Assembly: GCF_032854445.1 (NCBI RefSeq)
Contig: NC_088300.1
Span: forward strand, 24,409,608-24,473,607
Length of the DNA stretch: 64,000 bases
Reading direction: 5' to 3'
Source: Liolophura sinensis
Taxonomy: Eukaryota > Mollusca > Polyplacophora > Chitonida > Chitonidae
Shown: piece after piece, positions 54,893 to 64,000 of the stretch
Numbering within the stretch: the stretch's first letter is position 1
Layout: each line of letters starts with the position of its first letter
Translations under genes and position numbers: made by a program
The notes under the pieces: model-generated
What the model saw: only the letters and a program-made list of their open reading frames with translations
What the model was told of the DNA's origin: nothing
The model's database searches: none

Positions 54893-55293
54893 GATATATA
54901 AGTAGAAATTAGCAAATAAAACAAACTTCAAACAGAATATCATTAAGATGTACAGCATAAAAACAAGAGCATCGACCACATTGTGAAAGCTGACAAATGG
55001 TCACAGGTACCAGGCGAATATACCTCTTGTCAGTTTACCTCAATGGGGCTTTTATTCTGACTGTTCATGCATATAAATGCTCCCCCACCCCCACCCCAGC
55101 AGCATGGCTTAAACAGAATTAGGTAAAACCAAAAATACTGTTAATTGCAATTTAGTAGTCGCCACTGGCATAGAATCTCACAGAATGTCAGATTCTTACC
55201 TCACCCATGCATCACAAAACCTTATATCTGCTTTCGTCACTATATTTCACAAGGTAATTAAATATAATATTGTATACAAATACTCGACCAGAA

Positions 55294-55512
55294 ATAATAA
55301 TTGCAATCTTCGTATTCCATCCTACCATATACATCCGTCAGTTTGTTTACACGTACACTGTATGTACGATATAGGGCGGATCGGGGCCGGAATTGCAATC
55401 TTCGCATTCCATCCTACATATACATCAGTCAGTTGTTTACACGTACACTGTAGCCCCCCCCCCCCCCCCCCCCCCACCCTATGTACGATACAGAGCGGAT
55501 CGGGGCCGGAAT
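55294..55512. repeat. About 95-bp tandem duplication, second copy split by poly(C)
   Basis: Two copies share TTGCAATCTTCG, TTCCATCCTAC, TTTACACGTACACTGTA, TATGTACGATA and GCGGATCGGGGCCGGAA. The second has about 22-25 C residues (55,453-55,476) followed by ACCC inserted between CACTGTA and TATGTACG. Confidence 0.9.
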
Positions 55513-55894
55513 AAACATGATCTTCATGATGTACACTGATACACAGTTTCTTTACTTTTCAAAATTTTTAATAGTGACTTTCCCTATCTATGATCTCCAT
55601 GCGTATACCATTTCCCCCCTTATATGTTTCATATTTTTCTGTAAGTACAATATACGTGCATTTGTAATAGTTTAACTTTATCACCCTTAGATATGGTATA
55701 TACTATACAGAAAAAAAAATTGTATGGAAGAGAACAATTCCTACGTCTGGACCTCGTATTTCTGCCATACAAGTGCATGTATATCAGATAATCGATCACT
55801 ATATGTGCTTTGAAATTTGGTGAATAAATGGTCAATCAGTCATTCAATCAAAACTTGCTATGGACTTAGAAATCGAGGATTATATTTTATTTTG

Positions 55895-56161
55895 TTTATT
55901 TATTTGATTGGTGTTTTACGCCGTACTCAAGAATATTTCACTTACACGACAGCCGCCAGAATTATGGTGGGAGGAAACCTGGCAGAGCCCGGTGAAAGAC
56001 CACCACCATCCGCAGGTTGCTGGAAGACCTTCCCGCGTAGGACCGGAGAGGAAGCCAGCATGGGCTGAACTTGAACTCACAGCGACCGCATTGGTGAGAG
56101 GCTTCTGGGTCATTACGCTGCTCAGGCGCTCTGCTCAAACTAACTGAGTCACGGAGGCCCC
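55895..56161 (-). mobile_element. Full-length tRNA-headed SINE
   Basis: Best-preserved copy: tail, GTGTTTTACGCCGTACTCAA, GCAGAGCCCGG, CTTGAACTCACAGCGACCGC (box B) and a head ending CTAACTGAGTCACGGAGGCC. On the element strand the head starts GGCCTCCGTGACTCAGTTAG, like a tRNA 5' half. Confidence 0.95.
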
Positions 56162-56464
56162 TCAACATAGGGTAGTTTGATAATCACTGGATCCATGTAT
56201 AGGGTCTGTTCAGAAAAGACACTGTTCTTTTTGCATCAAAATCAGGTGAAAAATCTTCTACTAGCTGACTCCTTTAGTAAAACGATTATAGCTTTGGTAA
56301 TTTTGGTCACATATATAGATGCTTTGATAATCCTGACTTCCCATGAAAATTCTCATCCCTGTATATTAATTGGCATTTATATTCTTTCTGAGGCTAATAT
56401 ACCCTATTTTTATAACACTCTGTATCTTTCCGATTTATAATACCATCATTTTGTTGAAAATGGA

Positions 56465-56525
56465 AGAAACGGTCCAAAACTCGAACTAGGTCTGTAACTT
56501 GTTTTGGTGGAACCATGTTTCAGTT
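56465..56525 (+). repeat. Dispersed repeat fragment
   Basis: GGTCCAAAACTCGAACTAGG and CTTGTTTTGGTGGAACCATG, related to copies near 14,812 and 24,245. Ends in a CAGTTTT triplication. Confidence 0.5.
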
Positions 56526-56634
56526 TTCAGTTTTCAGTTTAGAATCAACTTTTATCAGGACAAAACGTTATAATTCTGTTGAGTATATTGCGGTATACCG
56601 CATACCAACTTAGGTCCATTTCAATTTGACAGAA

Positions 56635-56757
56635 GGGACCTCCGTGGCCAGCGAGAGGTTTAGCCTGTCACAAACGTGGTCGCTGTGAGTTCAGTCCAGC
56701 AGTCTGCGGATGGCGTGAATTTTGGCCTCTCACCATGAAGCTGGCCGCCGTCGTTTA
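56635..56757 (+). mobile_element. SINE with large internal deletion
   Basis: Head GGGACCTCCGTGGCCAGCGA, GTGGTCGCTGTGAGTTCAGT, then core CTCACCATGAAGCTGGCCGC; tail missing. Confidence 0.75.
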
Positions 56758-57159
56758 TTGGGCAAACTGAAAAACATGACATTCAAACTGATGAACCGTT
56801 TTGAATGGCTCTATAGGTATATAGATATAGATACATATACATATATTTATATACTATAACATGTTCGATTTTATGGGGAACATCGTTTTATTCTTTCCCA
56901 GCCCATATATTTAGTGTGTGTGGGCGAGGGGGGGGGAGGGGTATATTGTATTAATTCATCTTAGGTCTATAAGGGGTCTGCCAGAGCGAAAACTATAGTA
57001 AAATAGTGACCCCTTTTTTGGTTTTTCTACCAAATATTCAACTTGATATCCGCCTTTATTTACACTTCTCTTATACTGATAAGGCCACGTGGGACTTCTC
57101 ATGCAGCCAGCAGGGTTCACCGGCTAAAAAGCCAATCCAGACCACGTGACCGTTTTGGA

Positions 57160-57280
57160 ACAGTTGATTGGACATAAGTTTGTCAGGTCTTGTTGACCTG
57201 CTGATGAATCAGTCTAACCTCGCAGTCTGAGTCTTGTTGCACACCGGCAGCTCCATCGGGCGAGTGAGTTTTCATCTCAG
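57160..57280 (+). promoter_or_regulatory. Putative promoter and non-coding first exon
   Basis: GC-richer sequence ending TTCATCTCAG followed by a consensus donor GTAAGT at 57,281. Head-to-head with ITPK across about 4 kb. Exon start not defined. Confidence 0.4.
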
Positions 57281-57758
57281 GTAAGTACTAGAGTTAAGTG
57301 CGAATTTATTGTAATAAGCCCTGCACAAAGTCGACCATGGGCAGCAAACAACACACAATCCATATCGGATTGGTCCTGTTTTTCTGACCCGCTGCAGGCA
57401 TCCGTGCTGAGTGGGTTCGTATCATGGTAGGTTCTGCTTCAGTTTCCTATGTGGGCTATAACTGGGAACTGTATGCGTTCTCGCGGGTGGGCATAATGTC
57501 TACTGATCATGTTCACCAAATTTAAGCCCAGATATCGATTTTAAGTAAAATTTTACTTATTGTAATGTCATATACTTAAACAATACTAATACTTAAATTT
57601 TATTCTGGCCCATAATAATATCCTTGGTATGGTGTTGATTTGTATTCAATATTACCACTGTACTTGAACCTATGTATTTTCATGTTTTCACACAGTTTAT
57701 ATCAAATGTTGTTTCAGGCTGTTTATCACATACTAGACAGTTAACAGAGCCATCGATC

Positions 57759-57782
57759 ATGTCGTACCAGGTGTATGCCATT
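57759..57782 (+). CDS. Putative first coding exon of an unidentified gene
   Basis: Acceptor TGTTGTTTCAG ends at 57,717; the exon carries ATG at 57,759 and eight codons (MSYQVYAI) before a strong donor GTAAGT at 57,783, phase 0. I cannot identify the gene, and no downstream exon in the window is convincing; its remainder may lie in distant exons beyond 64 kb. Confidence 0.35.
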
Positions 57783-58441
57783 GTAAGTATACGGGTGTGC
57801 AGCTATAATGTTAAGCGTCAACAAGTGCTAACGGCTAGTCATTTTGTTTGATGTTGCATGCAGCTATATCAATGAATTATGAATCAAGCCAAGGATATAT
57901 ATATATTATGTATATTGACAGAAATGAAGAATTAATGTATTTAAATGGCAAACATATGACACTGAACACTAATGAAATAAAAAAAACTTTACAACAAATA
58001 ATTTTGCACATGCAAAAAAATTCCAAGGTAAAACAGACATGCAGTTGTGTATATATGTAAACCAAAGCAGTATATGATGTAATCCTTTTTTTAGACTGTA
58101 AGGATTATTAACTGGTTTTAAGGGGTATTGTTTATTCACATGTGGTGGCTGAAACCCGAGTTTATGACTCATCTCTGTGTGACAGACTTCCAAGCCTCTG
58201 TTCATTTAAATAAAAAAAATCCAAAGCCTACGTGTTCCTAATAGTTAGTTCGACAGTTAATGCATATGTTGAAGAGATCTGTCAGCTCCCTTTGCAGCGT
58301 ATAACAAACAGGTATACTGTATTTCAGTGTAAAATGAAATTTTCAAATTTCACCAAAAAAACACCCCCCTTAAGTGGCCCTATACAGTGGATGAATTGAT
58401 CAGAATCTAGCAACTGGTGTCACTTGGAAACTGTAGACTTC
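57783..58441. other. Presumed first intron, nothing recognised
   Basis: AT-rich; ORFs at 57,848-58,060 are low-complexity and unsupported. Confidence 0.4.
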
Positions 58442-58598
58442 ATTATTTATTTATTTCATTGGTGTTTTATACGCCGCACTTGATAATATTTCACTTATAC
58501 CACAGTGGCCAGTATTATGGTGGGAGCTAGAAACTGGGTAGAGCTTGTTGAAAACTCACGACCATCTGCAGGTTGCCGCCAGACCTTGACTGGAGAGC
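58442..58598 (-). mobile_element. SINE, 3' half, diverged
   Basis: Tail, ATTGGTGTTTTATACGCCGC, AGTGGCCAGTATTATGGTGG, CACGACCATCTGCAGGTTG. Confidence 0.85.
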
Positions 58599-58664
58599 AC
58601 TAAACTACTGGTGAAATGCAGTAAACATATTATGAATGTATGTTAAAGCAGGCTTGCTCATGTG

Positions 58665-58756
58665 TTTATTTATTTATTTATTTGATTGATGTTTTATGTT
58701 GTACTTAAGAATGTTTCACGGATAGAACAGCAGCCAGCATTATGGTGGGAGGAAAC
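58665..58756 (-). mobile_element. SINE fragment, 3' end
   Basis: TTTATTTATTTATTTGATTG, GTTGTACTTAAGAATG, CAGCCAGCATTATGGTGGGA. Confidence 0.85.
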
Positions 58757-59643
58757 TATACTGTACCTCAAAGCTCAAATTTGTATTTATTATGAATGTG
58801 TTTAGTTATATACTAGTAAGATTTTTTTGCTATGTGGAGTACTTATAAGTGATAGCCGTCTTCACAATCCAGCCACACTACATGTCTTCTACAACTTTGA
58901 CTATAAAGATCCCTCTGAAATACATTGTTTTTGTTTTAAAATTTTGTTAGTAGTAGAAACCATTTCATTTTGATAATATTGGAATTAATTTACTTGAGGC
59001 ACCTGGTTTATTAAGATTTCTCACAGAGATATATGCTAGACCACAGAAGTGGCCTGTGTAATATGAAGTCTTCATTGATAAGCAACAGCCTGCACATGCC
59101 TGCAATACGAGGGGACAGATATTTAAGACAATTACAATGCGACGTTGAGTCAGACATAGCGGGTGGCGTGGATTGTAATCAAAGTTAAATTAAGCAGTTT
59201 ACCATGAAGGAGAACACAGATCTTCAGGTTTGTAATGGGCATTCAAGCATGACACAATGTATTTCAGTGTACACGGAAAACTAAACTACTTGATATGACT
59301 AGATATGTATCATAAACTAAATGTATGTCAGATGTCACAAATGTTATAACTTTAAATATCTGAGTTGCACTGTGATGTGCGTGCTATACCTACATGTGCA
59401 CACAGAAGTGTCCCATGAATCTGTTGTTATACAAATATTACATTCATGGTGACATTATATAGTTTACAACAATAAGGTTCAACCATGCATGCATCCGTCA
59501 AATCTTCAGCTATTGATGCAATTAATTGCGAAAAAAGTTGCGAAAAAATTCAGTCTAAATTTGATTGATCCATGGTTTGCGTATCTATCTTTAACTTCCA
59601 AAATCATACAGCATAGGATATATTCAGAACAAAGATTCAGGAT

Positions 59644-59728
59644 ATTTCCTCCCACCATAATGATAGCTGCCAACGTATAAATGAAACATTCTTAAGTATG
59701 GTGTAAAACAGTAATCAAATAAATGAAT
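59644..59728 (+). mobile_element. SINE fragment, 3' end
   Basis: TTTCCTCCCACCATAATGAT, AAACATTCTTAAGTATGG, GTAATCAAATAAATGAAT. Confidence 0.8.
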
Positions 59729-62700
59729 ATTACTGTTAAAGCATATAATGTACATGTTTGTGCAGGTTACATGCATGTCAGGCGAGCAGCCATGCTGTGC
59801 ACAATGTTAGCAATGTTGGTATATTTACCAATGCTTGCAGTTGCGGGTGCAGTTTGTTGTAACAATAAAATGAAAAACTTCATGTTTGAAGTGCCTTGGA
59901 TGCCTGAAATTTATGTGATGAACTGAAGCACAAAAGATTGCTTTGTCAAGAGAAATAAACAATTGACTCAAATGCATTTGTGCTAAAATGTCGCTTGAAA
60001 AAGGCTGCACTATTACAGTAATACTGTAATACAGTAAGGCGAACGCCAGGTGAACGTGAACAGGCTCTGATGTACCTGCATATATATGTAGGTATTTACT
60101 TACACTCCTTGGATTAACTAGATATGCAAGGTAGATTCGTGCTCAATGAGAATAGGTCTGGGATGTAGGTCACATAGTTACTTATGTGTTATGTTGTCTC
60201 TTCACATTCTACTTGGGTTTGCGCATACCAGGCCAACTACACACTTCAAACACCTACTATGTGGTACACTCCTCAAACTTTAGATGCTGAGAACAATACA
60301 ACACTGTGAGAATATCAGCAGTTTTTTAGCTTCAGTAAAACATTTATAATTGACAGATCGGTGCTAATAATGTGTACAAAGGCATTCGAGAAAATCATGT
60401 TTAAATAAAAAGTTTGATAGCAGAAATACTGTGATTAATATTGTGCTGTTATACAATGTATTGATTGAGAACAATGCAGCTCTTTTGTATGAATACACTG
60501 TAACAGAAAGGAGCAAATATTAAAACATTATTTATTTTTCACTCATTTGCGTTCTCAGTCAGAATAGCCTGAGTGTTACTCACTGTTTGCTACACTATAA
60601 AAACATGCCTGTTGTAACTACCAGGTAGAATGATAGCCGAAATAACAATAAATTTATTGTAGTTTTTTAACCTATTCAGTATCTGAAAAAATTCTGTTAT
60701 ATCCTGGCTTTGTAATATTTGTTATACATGTACTTTATTAGTGTCATAAATGGCTGACATGTCCTTAGGATACAGATGGTATTTAGGCCTTTTGACATTT
60801 GTTAACATTCCTAAACCCTGGCGTCCTGCTTCACAGACAAATATACCCATTCTAAAGATGTATGAAAGCGTTTATGTAATTGGAAAGCAAGTTTTTGCTT
60901 GGCATGGAACCTTTCACGAAACATTACTGGGAATGTGTGTTATAGAATGTTTATGATTGATTGACCTATGGTATTTTAACTCACCTCTGAAAGGCTTGAA
61001 AGAACTTTCACTTTGTGCATCAGAGTTAAAAGAATTGACGTGTATTTTTTTGTAAGGTTTAATGCTTGCATAATTTAAATGTAATTCACTTGTAAAAACA
61101 TGTTATTCTGGCATCAAAATCAAATCACAAAAAATATATTGGGATAGCTGAGGGATTGCCTTTTATGTCCATGTGTCATTGAAATGACTTTGGGCTTGGC
61201 TGGATCAATTGACTTCTGCACCATGGTAGTCAAGTGGTCAGTGTCATCCAACTGATTGAGGTTAATGCTACCCAGTTTAAATTAGGTGTTAAATGTTTAG
61301 TGCCTAGTGGAGGGCAGTACCATGGCTTGTGGTTTTCTGTGTCTTATAATGTACCCCTCATAAACGTGGATGTTATAACATTGTACAAGAATGACAAATG
61401 ATGTACTTTTGAGGAAATTGTTAAGCTCCAAACAGGTGAAATGGACTCTGAGTGGGTGTATAAACTCATGAATAAAAGCACATACATGACTATATACTGA
61501 GTAGACGGGTATGGATTGGTTTCACAAAAGAACACAACAAAAAACACGCTGTACAACAAGTTTTTTCTGAAAGTTAGTAAAATTCAGTGTACAGTGTTTT
61601 TTGTTTTCTTATTTTTAACAAACATTGTGACTTTATATTCCTTATGAATTTTAACTGAGCTCTCATAATCAAAAAAAGATGGAAGATGCACTGAGCTTTA
61701 AAGCACTTCTTGAAATTCTTTACTGTTGGAACAAGTATATATACCCATAACACTTATAATTGTTATTGATTGGGCATGCAGTGTTTGGAGTATTGGGATT
61801 TGGATTGGGAGTATTAGTGTTCAAACACTGCATGATGCATGAGCTAAGCTATGTTCAAGAGGCTTATATATTGGATATTGTTCAGAAAAAATCAGTCGAT
61901 GCAAATCTAATCAATTTTTTGCTATAATTATTTTAAAATTATTACCTTTCTCAAAATATTACCCTGGACTGTGCATCTAATGCAATTCAAAATAAGTGCC
62001 TATAGACTTTACAAAAGTTGGTTGCCTTATACATTTTCAGATTTGAACATATTTTATTTTTCAGATATTTTCATCTATTTTTGGTAAAAACAGAAAATTT
62101 GTTTCAATTAGCAAATATGTATTTTTTGCTAGCTGAAAATCTCTGGTATGATCCTCTTTAAAGACATTGCTTCAAGCCATAAAGCTGCTAGCAGTTACCA
62201 TAGTTCATGATTGCCTCACTATCATGGCCTATAAATTAAGGTTATCAGCAAATTGTGCTGAATTTTAAGTAGTGACAGTCCAGGGTCCCTATCATGTATT
62301 GAAGGTCTTTAACAAGACAAAACAAGTAAAGGAAGTCAAAATATCATACACAGCTAAAATAAAAATGTTTTGCTCTAGAACTTCTGCATGTGCACTGATT
62401 CTTTACTGCAGAACAATGAACATCTTATAATGTGGGCTTTTTACTTTATTAGAGGCCTGATCACGTAAGAAAAAGAAAAATCGAGGATGGTGGATGTTGC
62501 ATGTACATGTTATAATATAAAAAAATTTTTTTTAACCAAACGGAACTAGGATAAATATGTACGTGTAATTTTCAACTTTCTCCTGCCGTAATACACATGA
62601 CCCCTTTTAAGCCTGTGTGTCAGCCTCCGCATGTCTAGTACTTGTGTATGAAAGGGCTTGAGGTGTGGGCCGTAGTTATGGTGAGCAACTTGAATGCAGT

Positions 62701-63270
62701 AAATTTTGCCCAATTCAGTTATGATAACTGTTGAAATACAAATACCACACTGTGAATTATGAAGTCTGAATATACACTGTTTTTACACCTGTTGAACTGT
62801 GATTTCATCTAGCCTGTTCAGTGTGTGGCACAGTATGATTCTGCTATATGATACATATACATGTGCCTCAGATTGTGGAAGGCTATTTTACCTTCATGCT
62901 CAGACTATTTGTCATTGACTGGAAAGACTGGTTCTTAAAGCTTTATCACCAGTACAACTTGCTTGTACATGCGTTCAATCTTGTGTAGACTGGCACATCA
63001 TCTTGTTTGTACATACATGTACACTGCGTTTCTTCAGTGTGCATCAGGATGTCCCATATACACGCATGTAAACAGGAAACCTTAAATCTTAGAGATGTTG
63101 TTAACAATTTAATGCATGCATACATGTATGCGGAGAGCGTTGTGTGGGTACTTGTCTGACTGATAGGCCATATAACACACTTATTACATACATGAACTCA
63201 TAAAAGCTGAATAAAACATCTATTTATTTATTTCATTGTTGCTTAATGCCATATATATCACTCTCAGAAA
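59729..63270. other. No gene supported
   Basis: AT-rich sequence, perhaps intron of the plus-strand gene that begins near 57.2 kb. ORFs at 59,723-59,926 and 60,750-60,956 are short, without family similarity or splice context. A weak SINE-tail remnant lies near 63,220-63,260. Confidence 0.4.
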
Positions 63271-63271
63271 T

Positions 63272-63615
63272 CTTGGTTCTTCAGAGAACCATGTGGTTCT
63301 TGGTTCTAATAGGAAACTGTTAATATGTAATGTAATCCAAAACATTTTATTGCTACTGGGTAGGCAATCATCAATGTCTCGTTAACACTAACAACATTAA
63401 CCGCCCTCTTGCGGTGTGGGGAGAGACAAATCAACAGTGCCATAAGTACAGTGGAGGCCAAAAACATTTGCTTTAGTGGCCCATAGACCGTGTTTGCACG
63501 AGGCTGCAGGCCGACCTTAGTGCAGTGAATCAAAAATCTACATTGGGGTTCTAAATTTGGTTTCACCTGTGTAGCATGCCAAAGAACCAAGTTGGTTGTC
63601 TTGAAGAAGCAACCT
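63272..63615. repeat. Possible element with GGTTCTT-type inverted ends
   Basis: Left end CTTGGTTCTTCAGAGAACC and right end AAGAACCAAGTTGG are short inverse matches; CCGCCCTCTTGCGGTGTGG in the middle folds back on itself. No transposase; no clear target duplication. Confidence 0.25.
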
Positions 63616-63830
63616 GCTTTAGTGGTTGAAAAGGATGAAGATTTACAGTATATTAAAATCAGACCAACTCATTTGGTGTGAACAAACTGTGTATTAGTTT
63701 GATTTCTTACAATATCCGGTGCTCCTTCATTTGACCAGTTGACAAAAAAAGAAAGTGTCATTTAAAAATATGCACATTTAATGTCGCTCTTAATGTGTGA
63801 CACATACATCATGACTTGAAAAGCATTTCG

Positions 63831-63966
63831 TATTCATTTATTTATTAACTCATTTGATTGGTGTTATACACCATACCCAAGAACATTTCACTTATAAAAC
63901 GGCAGCCAGCATTATGGGGGGAGCAAACCCACAACCGTCTGTAGGCTTCCGCCAGACCGTCCCAAG
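63831..63966 (-). mobile_element. SINE, 3' half
   Basis: CATTTGATTGGTGTTATACA, CGGCAGCCAGCATTATGGG, CCACAACCGTCTGTAGG; core deletion removes the GCAGAGCCC piece. Confidence 0.8.
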
Positions 63967-64000
63967 TACTTTTATATTGTAAATACGGAACATTAACACC

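Noticed and set aside
55895-56161. tRNA genes at SINE heads
   Set aside because: Box A and B are present, but the sequence does not fold as a full tRNA with an anticodon arm and is part of a repeated 260-bp element.
62454-62466. 12-nt microexon (AG before AGGCCTGATCAC, then GTAAGA) for the plus-strand gene at 57.7 kb
   Set aside because: Too short to distinguish from chance; no second exon supports it.
63306-63590. 94-codon minus-strand ORF
   Set aside because: Falls within the possible GGTTCTT-ended repeat; no family similarity.

Overview
This is eukaryotic, animal nuclear DNA. Genes are split by GT-AG introns, non-coding sequence is AT-rich, minisatellites are long, and about two dozen copies of one tRNA-headed SINE family are scattered on both strands. 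The SINE type (tRNA-like head, conserved core, AATAAATAAATA tail) and the pervasive TACATGTA motif suggest a lophotrochozoan, most likely a mollusc or a similar marine invertebrate. That placement is an inference; no species-specific marker was seen.

Layout. (1) About 0.5-5.0 kb, plus strand: five phase-compatible exons of an unrecognised, probably type II membrane glycoprotein, with a 50-bp minisatellite in its last intron. (2) 9.1-11.9 kb, minus strand: an intronless, full-length PGAP1 (GPI inositol-deacylase) with a TATA box just upstream. (3) 12.4-14.1 kb: a decayed reverse-transcriptase retroelement interrupted by a SINE. (4) 19.2-53 kb, minus strand: an inositol-trisphosphate 3-kinase (ITPK) gene. 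Seven 3' exons encode the calmodulin-binding helix and kinase core. An alternative first coding exon lies at 28.6 kb, and two long, disordered N-terminal exons lie at 41 and 50-51.6 kb. (5) 44.96-45.65 kb, plus strand: a small intronless gene for a secreted protein, nested antisense in an ITPK intron. (6) About 57.2-57.8 kb, plus strand: the probable 5' exons of another gene, pointing away from ITPK. The rest of the window to 64 kb has no gene I can support.

The ITPK exons join in frame across every intron I could check (phases 0 or 1). They give about 1,065 residues for the long form and about 330 for the short form. PGAP1 acts on GPI anchors in the ER and ITPK on cytosolic IP3; nothing suggests they work together.

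The most unusual observation is the minisatellite at 24.76-25.6 kb. Its 42-44-bp unit contains a copy of the adjacent ITPK exon end and its 5' splice site, so about a dozen duplicated splice donors lie directly downstream of the real one. Also notable are a 57-bp minisatellite (about 46 units) with a 912-bp higher-order repeat and an embedded 164-bp segment found again, with two differences, 4.6 kb away; two possible inverted-repeat (MITE-like) elements near 26 kb; and the nested secreted-protein gene.
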